Assembly: GCF_003205495.1 (NCBI RefSeq)
Contig: NZ_QJRX01000008.1
Location: 1-64,000 of the forward strand
Length of the DNA stretch: 64,000 nt
Reading direction: 5' to 3'
Source of the DNA: Aquipseudomonas alcaligenes
Lineage (GTDB): Bacteria; Pseudomonadota; Gammaproteobacteria; Pseudomonadales; Pseudomonadaceae
Shown: in pieces, positions 1 to 8,123 of the stretch
How positions within the stretch are numbered: the first letter of the stretch is position 1
How the letters are laid out: each line of letters starts with the position of its first letter
Made by a program: the position numbers and the translations under genes
The notes under the pieces: generated by a model
The model's database searches: none
The model's input: only the letters and a program-made list of their open reading frames with translations
What the model was told of the DNA's origin: nothing

Positions 1-70
1 CAGTAGTGAAACGACGCATCGCCGATGGTAGTGTGGGGTTTCCCCATGTGAGAGTAGGTCATCGTCAAGC
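1..70 (+). rRNA. rrf: 5S ribosomal RNA, 3' part (cut by window edge)
   Basis: The first 70 bases match the 3' portion of Pseudomonas 5S rRNA, including the GTAGTGTGGGG and CCCCATGTGAGAGTAGG segments that form its conserved 3' helices. The 5' part lies left of the window. It marks the end of an rrn operon transcribed toward birA. The exact mature end is uncertain by a few bases. Confidence 0.93.
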
Positions 71-80
71 TTCTATCCCC

Positions 81-120
81 AAACCCCCATCCGCTCACGC
101 GGGTGGGGGTTTGGCCTTTC
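81..120 (+). terminator. rrn operon intrinsic terminator
   Basis: A strong hairpin directly follows 5S rRNA. AAACCCCCA...CCGC pairs with GCGG...TGGGGGTTT around a short TCAC loop. It is placed as expected for the end of an rRNA operon. Confidence 0.85.
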
Positions 121-202
121 TGGGCGAAATACTTTCCAGGACAGCGTTCTCGGCAGTCCGAGGGCAAAGTGCGCAGGCCGCATGCGTGAATCGCGCACAT
201 TA

Positions 203-230
203 AAAAGCCGCCGCACCGGTGGCTTTTGTC
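203..230 (+). terminator. second terminator-like hairpin before birA
   Basis: An 11-bp stem, AAAAGCCGCCG with CGGTGGCTTTT including one G-U pair, closes a 3-nt loop and is followed by TTTTGTC. It lies in the 225-base stretch between the rrn terminator and birA, which otherwise shows no convincing gene. It may be a back-up terminator or act in both directions, since the stem has A and T tracts on either side. Confidence 0.6.
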
Positions 231-337
231 TCTGTGGCAAGTCTGCGCGGCTCTTGTGCTCCGCGCGGGGTCACATTTCTAGGCATTTCCGGGCCGCATC
301 GTTATGATGCCTGCCTCTTTGCCTGGGCGTTATTTAG

Positions 338-1303
338 ATGCGCGAAGTGCTGCAACTGCTGCGAGATGGCGAGTTTCATTCCGGTGAGGCCCTGGGGGCT
401 TTGCTGGGGGTGAGTCGTGCGGCTGTATGGAAGCGCCTGGAGCATCTCGAGGCTGAGCTCGGTCTGGTAATTCACCGGGTGCGTGGTCGGGGCTATCGCC
501 TTGCGTCGCCGCTGTCTCTCCTGGATCGGGAGGCGATTGTCTCCGCCTCCCGCGATGCCGGTTGGAATGCCTTGGTCTTTGATAGTCTCGACTCGACCAA
601 TGCCGAAGTGCTGCGCCGTCTGGCGGCGGGAGAGGCGGCGCCCTTGCTGGTCCTGGCGGAGCGACAGGAGAGTGGTCGTGGTCGCCGCGGTCGGGCCTGG
701 GTGAGTCCTTATGCCGAGAATCTCTATTACAGCCTTGGTCTGCGTCTGGAGGGTGGGGTCTTTTCTCTCGACGGCCTCAGCCTCTCCGTGGGTCTTGCGG
801 TGTTGCGTAGCCTGCATGAGTTTGGGGTGACCGATGCCGGGCTCAAGTGGCCCAATGATCTGCTGGTGGCGGGGCGCAAGATAGCCGGCGTGCTGCTGGA
901 GCTTTCGGGCGACCCTGCCGGTGCTTGTCAGGTGGTGATAGGCATTGGCGTGAACGTGAATATGCTGCCAGGGCTCGGCGTCGCTATCGACCAGCCTTGG
1001 ACGTCGCTGCGTGAGCGCTGTGGCCGCCTGGTCGGGCGTACCGAATTGGCCCTGGCGTTGGGGCAGTGGTTGCGGCATTACCTGGGGCGGCATGAGCGCG
1101 GGGGATTCGCGGCGTTGCGCGAGGAGTGGGAGTCCTGCCACCTCTGGCAGGGGAGAGAAGTCAGCTTGTTAGCTGGCCCGCAATGCATCGATGGTGTCGT
1201 TCTGGGGGTGGATCACCAGGGGGCATTGCGCCTGGATGTGGCGGGGCGGGAGCGGCAGTTCAGTGGTGGCGAGCTTAGCCTGAGGTTGCGTGATGATTCT
1301 TGA
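338..1303 (+). CDS. birA: Biotin-protein ligase / biotin operon repressor BirA
   Basis: BirA makes biotinyl-AMP and attaches biotin to the carrier protein of acetyl-CoA carboxylase. In bifunctional forms it also represses biotin genes. The 321-aa protein has an N-terminal winged helix (about residues 8-55, with [11 protein letters not shown]). The catalytic core carries the adenylate loop GRGRRG (113-118), KWPNDL (170-175), the catalytic-type Lys in GRKIAG (Lys181) and GIGVNVN (202-208). A C-terminal SH3-like part follows. The helix shows this is the repressor-competent class. The stop overlaps coaX, so the two are probably co-transcribed and translationally coupled. Residue assignments come from family knowledge. 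Confidence 0.96.
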   Translation: MREVLQLLRDGEFHSGEALGALLGVSRAAVWKRLEHLEAELGLVIHRVRGRGYRLASPLSLLDREAIVSASRDAGWNALVFDSLDSTNAEVLRRLAAGEAAPLLVLAERQESGRGRRGRAWVSPYAENLYYSLGLRLEGGVFSLDGLSLSVGLAVLRSLHEFGVTDAGLKWPNDLLVAGRKIAGVLLELSGDPAGACQVVIGIGVNVNMLPGLGVAIDQPWTSLRERCGRLVGRTELALALGQWLRHYLGRHERGGFAALREEWESCHLWQGREVSLLAGPQCIDGVVLGVDHQGALRLDVAGRERQFSGGELSLRLRDDS

Positions 1304-2036
1304 GCTGGACTGCGGGAATAGTCTGATCAAATGGCGATTGCTGGGTCGTGATCCGGTCGGCGGTGTGGTCGGCTCCGACGATGAGCTGCTGCAAGTGCTG
1401 CGTGCTATCGCCGGGCTCGTTCTCGAAGGCTGTCGGTTGGTCAGTGTACGCAGCGATGCGGAAACCTCCGCGCTGGTCGCGGCACTGACCGCCGAGTTCG
1501 GCTGTCGAGTGCTGTGCGCGCAGCCGGCGCAAGTGTTGGCCGGGGTGCGCAATGGCTATGACGAGTATGCGCGGCTGGGGCTGGACCGCTGGCTGGCTGT
1601 GGTGGGCGCCTACCAGTTGGCCCGGGGGGCTTGCCTGGTCCTGGATCTCGGTACTGCGGTGACTTCCGATTTCGTCGCGGCTGACGGCGAGCACCTGGGG
1701 GGCTTCATCTGCCCGGGGCTGCCGCTGATGCGCAACCAGCTGCGTACCCATACCCGGCGCATTCGTTATGACGATGCTGCGGCCATGCAGGCCTTGCAGA
1801 GCCTGGTACCGGGGCGTTCGACGGTGGAGGCTGTCGAGCGTGGATGCGCCCTGATGCTGCGCGGCTTTGTCCTGACGCAGGTCGAGATCGCTCGAGAGCG
1901 CTGGGGTGATGAGTTCAGTATCTACCTGACCGGAGGGGACGCCGGGCTCGTTTGCGAGGTGCTGCCGCAGGCCAGGCTGGTATCTGACCTGGTGTTCGTG
2001 GGGCTGGCGCAGGCCTGTCCATTGTCTGGAGACTGA
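1293..2036 (+). CDS. coaX: Type III pantothenate kinase
   Basis: CoaX phosphorylates pantothenate in the first step of coenzyme A synthesis. It is the form pseudomonads use in place of CoaA. The 247-aa protein opens with the ASKHA-fold phosphate motif DCGNS (Asp6-Ser10) and has LGLDRW and DLGTAVTSD, which form the catalytic and pantothenate-binding region. An in-frame GTG lies one codon upstream at 1290. The ATG at 1293 is preferred because it gives the [10 protein letters not shown] start typical of Pseudomonas CoaX. It overlaps the birA end by 11 bases and is followed after 2 bases by the SPOR gene. Confidence 0.95.
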   Translation: MILELDCGNSLIKWRLLGRDPVGGVVGSDDELLQVLRAIAGLVLEGCRLVSVRSDAETSALVAALTAEFGCRVLCAQPAQVLAGVRNGYDEYARLGLDRWLAVVGAYQLARGACLVLDLGTAVTSDFVAADGEHLGGFICPGLPLMRNQLRTHTRRIRYDDAAAMQALQSLVPGRSTVEAVERGCALMLRGFVLTQVEIARERWGDEFSIYLTGGDAGLVCEVLPQARLVSDLVFVGLAQACPLSGD

Positions 2037-2038
2037 GC

Positions 2039-2716
2039 ATGCGCTGGTTCTTTCTGCTTCTACTGGTTCTCAACCTCTTCTATTACGTCTGGCATCAGCA
2101 GCAGGCGCCGCTGAGGGTGAAGGAGGTCGAGCCCATGCTGCTGTATCAGGGCGGGCAGCAGGGGTTGCGTCTGCTCGATGCCGCGGATCGTGCCAAGGTT
2201 CGTCCCGAGGCTCCGCAGCCTTCGCTGGTGGCGCAGGGGGAGACCTGTCTGTATCTCGGCAGTTTCCAGCAGGAGGATGGCGCACGGCAGGTGGAGCAGC
2301 GTCTGATGGCGCTGGATATTCAGGCGCAGGTGCGTGCCGTCGATGCGGCGGCCGGGCTGGATTACTGGGTCTACCTGGCTCCCCTTGCATCACGGCAGGC
2401 GTCGCTGCGTCAGCTCAAGGAGCTGCAGGCGCGCAAGATCGACAGCTACATCATCACCCAGGGGGATCTGGCCAATGGCATTTCTCTGGGTATCTTTCCG
2501 CGCAGTGATTCGGCGGAGAGTGTCATGCAGCGTTTGCGCGATGCGGGCTATGAGCCGCTCCTGCGCGAGTTGCCGCGAGCGCAGCGCAGTTTCTGGGTGC
2601 GCATCGCCCCCGAGAGCAGGCGCCTGGCGGATGATGCGCTGCCGCAGCTCGCCTTGGACTTCAAGGAGCTGCAGCATCAAATAATGCCATGCGAAAACGT
2701 TGCAACTGCCCAATAG
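2039..2716 (+). CDS. SPOR-domain membrane protein
   Basis: This 225-aa protein has an N-terminal hydrophobic segment (residues 1-16) that should anchor it in the inner membrane with the rest periplasmic. Two stretches resemble SPOR repeats: about residues 68-100 (ETCLYLGSF, then a QVEQRL helix) and about 148-205 (LGIFPRSDSAESVMQRLRDAG). SPOR domains bind denuded glycan strands of septal peptidoglycan, so a role in cell division or envelope processing is inferred. The gene begins 2 bases after coaX and is the last of the birA-coaX set. The specific partner is unknown. Confidence 0.82.
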   Translation: MRWFFLLLLVLNLFYYVWHQQQAPLRVKEVEPMLLYQGGQQGLRLLDAADRAKVRPEAPQPSLVAQGETCLYLGSFQQEDGARQVEQRLMALDIQAQVRAVDAAAGLDYWVYLAPLASRQASLRQLKELQARKIDSYIITQGDLANGISLGIFPRSDSAESVMQRLRDAGYEPLLRELPRAQRSFWVRIAPESRRLADDALPQLALDFKELQHQIMPCENVATAQ

Positions 2717-2805
2717 TTTGCATAGAATGGCGCCCGCTTTGCGGGGGTGGATTCGCAGAGTTGCTGTCAGACATTGCTAACCTCAAGTTTTTATTGAGAA
2801 ATTGC

Positions 2806-2834
2806 TTGACAGTAGGGTGGCATGAGAAGAGAAT
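2806..2834 (+). promoter_or_regulatory. Promoter of the tRNA-Tyr/Gly/Thr-tuf operon
   Basis: A consensus TTGACA (2806-2811), a 17-bp spacer and GAGAAT (2829-2834, four of six -10 matches) are followed by a GC-rich segment. The predicted start is near 2841, just before tRNA-Tyr. A perfect -35 and a GC-rich start region are usual for stable RNA promoters. Confidence 0.75.
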
Positions 2835-2847
2835 GCCGCCTCCATTT

Positions 2848-2932
<85 letters not shown>

Positions 2933-2957
2933 GATTAAAGCGTGAGCTGCAGGCTCC

Positions 2958-3031
<74 letters not shown>

Positions 3032-3057
3032 AGTTTGTTGTTCGTGCAAAGTGTTTC

Positions 3058-3133
3058 GCTCATGTAGCTCAGCTGGTAGAGCACACCCTTGGTAAGGGTG
3101 AGGTCAGCGGTTCAAATCCGCTCATGAGCTCCA
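3058..3133 (+). tRNA. tRNA-Thr (anticodon GGT)
   Basis: A 76-nt cloverleaf. GCTCATG (3058-3064) pairs with CATGAGC (3123-3129). The anticodon GGT is at 3091-3093. The D arm contains AGCTCAGCTGGTAGAGC, the T loop GTTCAAATC is present and CCA is encoded. It is the third tRNA of the operon, followed by a hairpin and then tuf. Confidence 0.97.
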
Positions 3134-3140
3134 CTTCAAC

Positions 3141-3174
3141 AAAGGCAGATATGCAGATATCTGCCTTTGTTTTA
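3141..3174 (+). terminator. Perfect hairpin with U tract between tRNA-Thr and tuf
   Basis: A perfect 12-bp stem, AAAGGCAGATAT with ATATCTGCCTTT, closes a GCAG loop and is followed by TGTTTT. It has the form of an intrinsic terminator but lies inside the tRNA-tuf operon. It may attenuate read-through into tuf, set the 3' end of the tRNA precursor, or protect the processed tuf message. No clear promoter lies between it and tuf. Confidence 0.6.
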
Positions 3175-3217
3175 ATGGCAGTGTCAGTTCTCAATTCCTT
3201 GTTCGGAGACGAGTCAG

Positions 3218-4411
3218 ATGGCTAAGGAAAAATTCGAGCGTAACAAACCGCACGTCAACGTTGGCACCATCGGTCACGTTGACCACGGTAAAACCACTCT
3301 GACCGCTGCTCTGACCCGCGTCTGCTCCGAAGTGTTCGGTTCGGCCAAGGTCGAGTTCGACAAGATCGACTCGGCTCCGGAAGAGAAGGCTCGTGGTATC
3401 ACCATCAACACCGCTCACGTTGAGTACGACTCGGCCGTGCGTCACTACGCGCACGTTGACTGCCCGGGCCACGCCGACTACGTGAAGAACATGATCACCG
3501 GTGCTGCCCAGATGGACGGCGCGATCCTGGTTTGCTCGGCTGCCGACGGCCCCATGCCGCAGACCCGCGAGCACATTCTGCTGTCCCGCCAGGTAGGTGT
3601 TCCCTACATCGTCGTGTTCCTGAACAAGGCCGACATGGTTGACGATGCCGAGCTGCTGGAGCTGGTCGAGATGGAAGTTCGCGACCTGCTGAGCACCTAT
3701 GACTTCCCGGGTGATGACACCCCGATCGTCATCGGTTCCGCTCTGATGGCTCTGAACGGCCAGGACGACAACGAGATGGGTACCACCGCTGTCAAGAAGC
3801 TGGTCGAGACCCTGGACTCCTACATTCCGGAGCCGGTTCGTGCCATCGACATGCCGTTCCTGATGCCGATCGAAGACGTGTTCTCGATCTCCGGTCGCGG
3901 CACCGTGGTTACCGGTCGTGTCGAGCGCGGTATCGTCAAGGTTCAGGAAGAGATCGAGATCGTCGGTCTGCGTCCGACCACCAAGACCACCTGCACCGGC
4001 GTGGAAATGTTCCGCAAGCTGCTCGACGAAGGTCGTGCCGGCGAGAACTGCGGCGTGCTGCTGCGCGGCACCAAGCGTGATGAAGTCGAGCGTGGCCAGG
4101 TTCTGGCCAAGCCGGGCACCATCAAGCCGCACACCAAGTTCGAAGCCGAAGTGTACGTGCTGTCCAAGGAAGAAGGTGGTCGTCACACCCCGTTCTTCAA
4201 GGGCTACCGTCCGCAGTTCTACTTCCGTACCACCGACGTGACTGGTTCGTGCGAGCTGCCGGAAGGCGTTGAGATGGTAATGCCGGGCGACAACATCAAG
4301 ATGGTTGTCACCCTGATCAAGCCGATCGCCATGGACGACGGCCTGCGTTTCGCGATTCGCGAAGGCGGCCGTACCGTTGGCGCCGGCGTGGTTGCCAAGG
4401 TCATCGAGTAA
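3218..4411 (+). CDS. tufB: Elongation factor Tu (first copy)
   Basis: EF-Tu delivers aminoacyl-tRNA to the ribosomal A site as a GTP complex. The 397-aa protein has all G motifs: GHVDHGKT (19-26), the switch I Thr in [17 protein letters not shown] (81-85) and NKAD (136-139). Beta-barrel domains 2 and 3 follow. The ATG is preceded by CGGAGACGAG. The copy sits downstream of three tRNA genes, the tufB position of E. coli. Its protein equals that of the second copy at 19752, and by eye the two genes differ only at a few bases near the 5' end. Confidence 0.98.
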   Translation: MAKEKFERNKPHVNVGTIGHVDHGKTTLTAALTRVCSEVFGSAKVEFDKIDSAPEEKARGITINTAHVEYDSAVRHYAHVDCPGHADYVKNMITGAAQMDGAILVCSAADGPMPQTREHILLSRQVGVPYIVVFLNKADMVDDAELLELVEMEVRDLLSTYDFPGDDTPIVIGSALMALNGQDDNEMGTTAVKKLVETLDSYIPEPVRAIDMPFLMPIEDVFSISGRGTVVTGRVERGIVKVQEEIEIVGLRPTTKTTCTGVEMFRKLLDEGRAGENCGVLLRGTKRDEVERGQVLAKPGTIKPHTKFEAEVYVLSKEEGGRHTPFFKGYRPQFYFRTTDVTGSCELPEGVEMVMPGDNIKMVVTLIKPIAMDDGLRFAIREGGRTVGAGVVAKVIE

Positions 4412-4428
4412 TCGGTTGATCTGACTCG

Positions 4429-4465
4429 GTAAGGCCGGCATAATGGTCGGCCTTACTTCGATTTT
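4429..4465 (+). terminator. Terminator after first tuf gene
   Basis: GTAAGGCCG (4429-4437) pairs with CGGCCTTAC (4448-4456) around a 10-nt loop and is followed by TTCGATTTT. It closes the tRNA-tuf operon just before tRNA-Trp. Confidence 0.75.
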
Positions 4466-4541
4466 AGGCCAGTAGCTCAATTGGCAGAGCGGCGGTCTCC
4501 AAAACCGCAGGTTGGGGGTTCGATTCCCTCCTGGCCTGCCA
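4466..4541 (+). tRNA. tRNA-Trp (anticodon CCA)
   Basis: A 76-nt cloverleaf. AGGCCAG (4466-4472) pairs with CTGGCCT (4531-4537). The anticodon CCA is at 4499-4501. The T loop GTTCGATTC is present and the 3' CCA is encoded. It lies directly upstream of secE-nusG, the conserved trpT-secE-nusG order of gammaproteobacteria. Confidence 0.97.
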
Positions 4542-4590
4542 GATTCCTGGTTAGAAGTGGATCTGGCGTTTCTTTCAACAGGGTTTTCTC

Positions 4591-4959
4591 ATGAATGCCA
4601 AAGCTGAAGCTCAAAACTCCCGCTTTGACGCGCTGAAGTGGCTCGCTGCAGCTGCTCTGGTCGTCGCAGGTGTTGTCGGCAATCAGTACTTCTCGGCTGA
4701 ACCGCTTCTGTATCGCGTGCTGGCTCTGCTGGCGCTGGCCGTAGTGGTCGGCTTCGTCGCGCTGCAGACCGCGAAAGGTCAGGCGTTCTTTGCTCTGGCA
4801 AAAGAGGCGCGCATCGAGATCCGCAAGGTTGTCTGGCCGACGCGCCAGGAGACCACCCAGACCACGCTGATCGTGGTCGCCGTGGTGCTGGTGATGTCGC
4901 TGGTCCTCTGGGGCCTGGACAGCCTGCTGGGCTGGCTTGTTTCGTTGATTGTCGGTTAA
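4591..4959 (+). CDS. secE: Preprotein translocase subunit SecE
   Basis: SecE is the small essential clamp of the SecYEG channel in the inner membrane. The 122-aa protein has three hydrophobic segments (about residues 17-34, 38-56 and 92-118), as in other gammaproteobacterial SecE. Between the second and third lies the conserved amphipathic stretch with EIRKVVWPTRQET that contacts SecY. It is followed 9 bases later by nusG. Confidence 0.96.
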   Translation: MNAKAEAQNSRFDALKWLAAAALVVAGVVGNQYFSAEPLLYRVLALLALAVVVGFVALQTAKGQAFFALAKEARIEIRKVVWPTRQETTQTTLIVVAVVLVMSLVLWGLDSLLGWLVSLIVG

Positions 4960-4968
4960 GGGTGTCCC

Positions 4969-5502
4969 GTGGCTAAGCGTTGGTACGTTGTGCATGCTTA
5001 CTCGGGTTACGAGAAGCATGTCATGCGCTCGTTGATCGAGCGCGTCAAGCTGGCTGGCATGGAAGACGAGTTCGGCGAAATTCTGGTCCCCACCGAAGAA
5101 GTGGTGGAGATGCGTAACGGCCAGAAACGCAAGAGCGAGCGCAAGTTCTTCCCTGGCTATGTGCTGGTGCAGATGGAAATGAACGAGGCGACCTGGCACC
5201 TGATCAAGGATACGCCGCGCGTCATGGGCTTCATTGGTGGTACTGCCGACAAGCCGGCGCCGATTACCGAGAAAGAGGCTGATGCCATCCTGCGTCGGGT
5301 TGCCGACAGTGGTGACAAGCCGAAGCCGAAGACCCTGTTCGAGCCGGGCGAAACCGTCCGCGTCATCGACGGTCCGTTTGCCGACTTCAATGGCGTCGTC
5401 GAAGAAGTTAACTACGAGAAGAGCCGGATCCAAGTGGCCGTGCTCATTTTCGGTCGCTCCACGCCGGTGGAGCTGGAGTTCAGTCAGGTCGAGAAGGCAT
5501 AA
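4969..5502 (+). CDS. nusG: Transcription termination/antitermination factor NusG
   Basis: NusG binds RNA polymerase, suppresses pausing and links it to Rho or to the ribosome. The 177-aa protein has the N-terminal NGN domain ([13 protein letters not shown], then KFFPGYVLV) and a C-terminal KOW domain ([19 protein letters not shown]). The start is a GTG, giving the VAKRWYVV opening. The gene is paired with secE as in most bacteria and is followed by a terminator hairpin. Confidence 0.97.
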   Translation: MAKRWYVVHAYSGYEKHVMRSLIERVKLAGMEDEFGEILVPTEEVVEMRNGQKRKSERKFFPGYVLVQMEMNEATWHLIKDTPRVMGFIGGTADKPAPITEKEADAILRRVADSGDKPKPKTLFEPGETVRVIDGPFADFNGVVEEVNYEKSRIQVAVLIFGRSTPVELEFSQVEKA

Positions 5503-5520
5503 CTGGACAATGCATCCCGT

Positions 5521-5550
5521 ACCCCGCAGCCATAGGCTGCGGGGTTTTGT
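5521..5550 (+). terminator. Terminator after nusG
   Basis: ACCCCGCAGC pairs with GCTGCGGGGT around a CATAG loop, followed by TTTGT. It separates secE-nusG from rplK. The downstream end of its T tract overlaps the proposed -35 of the rplK promoter. Confidence 0.8.
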
Positions 5551-5575
5551 CGTCACTGGGATAAATGCGTACTAA
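5547..5575 (+). promoter_or_regulatory. Possible rplK promoter
   Basis: TTGTCG (5547-5552), a 17-bp spacer and TACTAA (5570-5575) lie right after the nusG terminator and 45 bases before rplK. The match to sigma-70 consensus is only moderate. The placement parallels the terminator-promoter pairs at rpsL, rpsH and rpsM. Confidence 0.35.
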
Positions 5576-5620
5576 CCGGGGAGCCTTGCCGAGGCGTCTG
5601 ACCCGATATTGGAGTAGCTC

Positions 5621-6052
5621 ATGGCTAAGAAGATTCAGGCTTACATCAAGCTGCAAGTGAAGGCCGGCCAGGCCAACCCGTCGCCGCCCGTCGGTCCCGC
5701 TCTGGGTCAGCACGGCGTGAACATCATGGAATTCTGCAAGGCGTTCAACGCCAAGACCCAGGGCATGGAACCTGGTCTGCCGACTCCTGTGATCATCACC
5801 GTTTACAGCGACCGCAGCTTCACCTTTGAAACCAAAAGCACCCCGGCTTCGGTGCTGCTGAAGAAGGCTGCCGGCCTGACCAGCGGTTCCGCTCGTCCGA
5901 ACACCGTCAAAGTGGGCACCGTTACCCGTGCTCAGCTGGAAGAGATCGCCAAGGCCAAGCAGGCCGATCTGACCGCAGCTGACCTGGATGCGGCCGTGCG
6001 TACCATCGCCGGCTCCGCGCGTAGCATGGGCCTCAACGTGGAGGGTGTGTAA
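5621..6052 (+). CDS. rplK: 50S ribosomal protein L11
   Basis: L11 (uL11) binds the GTPase-associated region of 23S rRNA, takes part in factor-dependent GTP hydrolysis and is needed for RelA activation. The 143-aa length is typical. The N-terminal proline-rich segment [16 protein letters not shown], which binds thiostrepton-class drugs, is intact. The stop overlaps the rplA start in TAATG, which indicates translational coupling. Confidence 0.98.
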   Translation: MAKKIQAYIKLQVKAGQANPSPPVGPALGQHGVNIMEFCKAFNAKTQGMEPGLPTPVIITVYSDRSFTFETKSTPASVLLKKAAGLTSGSARPNTVKVGTVTRAQLEEIAKAKQADLTAADLDAAVRTIAGSARSMGLNVEGV

Positions 6053-6747
6053 TGGCTAAGCTGACCAAGCGCCAGAAGGCAATCGCCGAGAAAGTCGAAG
6101 CCGGCAAGGCTTACAACTTCGAAGAGGCCGCCAAGCTGCTGGCCGAGCTGTCCACCGTCAAGTTCACCGAGTCCTTCGACATCGCCGTGAACCTGGGTGT
6201 GGATCCGCGTAAATCCGACCAGGTCGTGCGTGGCGCCACCGTGCTGCCGAACGGCACTGGCAAGACCGTCCGCGTTGCCGTGTTCACCCAGGGTCCGGGC
6301 GCCGAAGCCGCTCTGGCCGCCGGTGCCGACAAGGTCGGCATGGATGACTTGGCCGCCGAGATGAAGGCTGGCGATCTGAACTACGACGTGGTCATCGCTT
6401 CCCCGGACGCCATGCGTGTCGTCGGCCAGCTGGGCCAGGTTCTCGGCCCGCGTGGCCTGATGCCGAACCCGAAGGTCGGTACCGTGACTCCGGACGTGGC
6501 CACTGCCGTGAAGAACGCCAAGGCCGGTCAGGTACGTTTCCGTACCGACAAGAACGGCATCATCCACACCTCCGTCGGCAAGGTCGGCTTCGACGCCGCC
6601 GCGCTGAAGCAGAACGTGGAAGCCCTGCTGACCGACCTGAAGCGCCTGAAGCCGTCGACCTCCAAAGGTATCTACGTCAAGCGCGTGACCCTGAGCACCA
6701 CCATGGGTCCGGGTCTGGTGATCGATCAGGCTTCTCTGGAAGCGTAA
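6052..6747 (+). CDS. rplA: 50S ribosomal protein L1
   Basis: L1 (uL1) forms the mobile stalk that guides E-site tRNA release. In E. coli it represses its own rplKA message. The 231-aa protein has the hallmark [14 protein letters not shown] segment, involved in 23S and mRNA binding. It starts on the last base of the rplK stop codon. The 204-base stretch after it is the L10 leader. Confidence 0.98.
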   Translation: MAKLTKRQKAIAEKVEAGKAYNFEEAAKLLAELSTVKFTESFDIAVNLGVDPRKSDQVVRGATVLPNGTGKTVRVAVFTQGPGAEAALAAGADKVGMDDLAAEMKAGDLNYDVVIASPDAMRVVGQLGQVLGPRGLMPNPKVGTVTPDVATAVKNAKAGQVRFRTDKNGIIHTSVGKVGFDAAALKQNVEALLTDLKRLKPSTSKGIYVKRVTLSTTMGPGLVIDQASLEA

Positions 6748-6752
6748 GTGAC

Positions 6753-6935
6753 AAGGCCGGCGGTTACGTCCGCCGGCCCGCAAGATTGGGGTCCCTGCCT
6801 GGCGGGGGCTATCCAAGACCGTAGGCGGCGCAAGCCTTAAACCAGGACGTTCTCAAGCCTACGCAGATGGTGCTCCCGATTCTACCGAATCAGACACCAA
6901 AACGACGTCAGCCCCAGGGCCGACGAAACGGTAAC
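6753..6935 (+). promoter_or_regulatory. L10 leader (autoregulatory mRNA element of rplJL)
   Basis: The 204-base gap between rplA and rplJ starts with a GC hairpin (GGCCGGCGG with CCGCCGGCC near 6753-6778). It then holds a structured AG-rich segment (about 6790-6880) resembling the conserved kink-turn region to which L10-(L12)4 binds in gammaproteobacteria. Binding would repress rplJL translation. The assignment rests on position and recalled motif similarity; no covariance model was run. Confidence 0.65.
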
Positions 6936-6951
6936 ATCCAGGAGTAAACCC

Positions 6952-7452
6952 GTGGCAATTAAACTCGAAGACAAGAAGGCCATCGTCGCTGAAGTCAACG
7001 AGGCTGCCAAAGCCGGTCTGTCCGCTGTCGTGGCTGATGCCCGTGGCGTGACCGTCGGCGCAATGACCGGACTCCGTAAAGAGGCCCGCGAAGCTGGCGT
7101 ATACGTGCGTGTCGTGCGTAACACCCTGCTCAAGCGCGCCGTTGAAGGCACTCAGTTCGACGTGCTCAGCGACGTGTTCAAAGGCCCGACCCTCATCGCT
7201 TTCTCCAACGAGCATCCGGGCGCTGCCGCCCGTATCTTCAAGGAGTTCGCCAAGGGTCAGGACAAGTTCGAGATCAAGGCAGCTGCGTTCGAGGGTCAAT
7301 TCCTCGCAGCTAATCAGATCGACGTACTGGCAACTCTGCCGACCTACAACGAAGCCGTTGCCCAGCTGATGAGCGTGATTCAGGGCGCCACCAGCAAGCT
7401 GGCTCGTACTCTGGCGGCTATTCGCGACCAGAAAGAAGGCGCTGCCGCCTGA
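6952..7452 (+). CDS. rplJ: 50S ribosomal protein L10
   Basis: L10 (uL10) anchors the L7/L12 dimers of the stalk through its C-terminal helix and represses its own operon. The 166-aa protein starts at a GTG after AGGAG (6940-6944). It shows the RNA-binding ADARGVTV and [12 protein letters not shown] segments and the C-terminal helix that binds L12. It is separated from rplL by an 82-base spacer. Confidence 0.97.
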   Translation: MAIKLEDKKAIVAEVNEAAKAGLSAVVADARGVTVGAMTGLRKEAREAGVYVRVVRNTLLKRAVEGTQFDVLSDVFKGPTLIAFSNEHPGAAARIFKEFAKGQDKFEIKAAAFEGQFLAANQIDVLATLPTYNEAVAQLMSVIQGATSKLARTLAAIRDQKEGAAA

Positions 7453-7534
7453 TTCAGGCGCGACGTCCCTTTCCCGTTAATTTGTTTAATTCGATGGCCG
7501 CGAAGGCTGTCACCCCAATACAGGAATTAGAGTC

Positions 7535-7903
7535 ATGGCTCTGACCAACGAAGACATCATCAACGCCGTATCCGAAATGTCCGTCATGCAGATCGTTGAA
7601 CTGATCAAGGCGATGGAAGAGAAGTTCGGCGTAACCGCCGCTGCCGCAGTTGCCGCTGGCCCGGCTGTTGCTGCTGCCGCTGCTGAAGAGCAGACCGAGT
7701 TCAACGTCGTTCTGGCCGAAGCCGGCGACAAGAAAGTGAACGTGATCAAGGTCGTTCGCGAACTGACCGGTCTGGGTCTGAAAGAAGCCAAAGAGAAAGT
7801 CGACACCGCTCCTCAGGTCGTTGCCGAAGGCCTGACCAAGGAAGCTGCCGAAGACGCCAAGAAGAAGCTGGAAGAAGCTGGCGCCAAAGTCGAGCTCAAG
7901 TAA
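7535..7903 (+). CDS. rplL: 50S ribosomal protein L7/L12
   Basis: L7/L12 (bL12) forms the multimeric stalk that recruits translation GTPases. The 122-aa protein has an N-terminal dimerisation helix, an alanine-rich hinge (about residues 34-51) and the conserved C-terminal factor-binding domain with [20 protein letters not shown]. Codon use is strongly biased, as in highly expressed genes. Confidence 0.98.
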   Translation: MALTNEDIINAVSEMSVMQIVELIKAMEEKFGVTAAAAVAAGPAVAAAAAEEQTEFNVVLAEAGDKKVNVIKVVRELTGLGLKEAKEKVDTAPQVVAEGLTKEAAEDAKKKLEEAGAKVELK

Positions 7904-7949
7904 GCGACGACCTTGCGTCTACAGCCCGAGCTTTGAGCGAAAGGCTGAT

Positions 7950-7978
7950 GGCTGGTGGCAAATGCCACCGGCCTTTTT
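7950..7978 (+). terminator. Attenuator hairpin between rplL and rpoB
   Basis: GGCTGGTGGCA pairs with TGCCACCGGCC (one G-U pair) and is followed by TTTTTCC, in the 220-base gap between rplL and rpoB. This is where E. coli has the partial terminator that lowers rpoBC transcription relative to ribosomal protein genes. I see no good promoter between it and rpoB, so rpoB probably depends on read-through. Confidence 0.7.
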
Positions 7979-8123
7979 CCGTTATGGGCAGCTGGCCGAA
8001 AGCCGCTGCCCATGGCGTGGAAACCCCGCCCGAGGGCGGCGCAAACCGAGGGGTTTGCACGATTTTCTGGTTGTTGCCGTCGGCAGCGACCAAACAAGCA
8101 GGTGACCAAGCTGGGGAACGCTG

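Noticed and set aside
3218..4411. Duplicate tuf as a sign of assembly error or recent segment duplication
   Set aside because: Two tuf genes at exactly these positions (after tRNAs and after fusA) are ancestral in gammaproteobacteria, and flanks differ completely.
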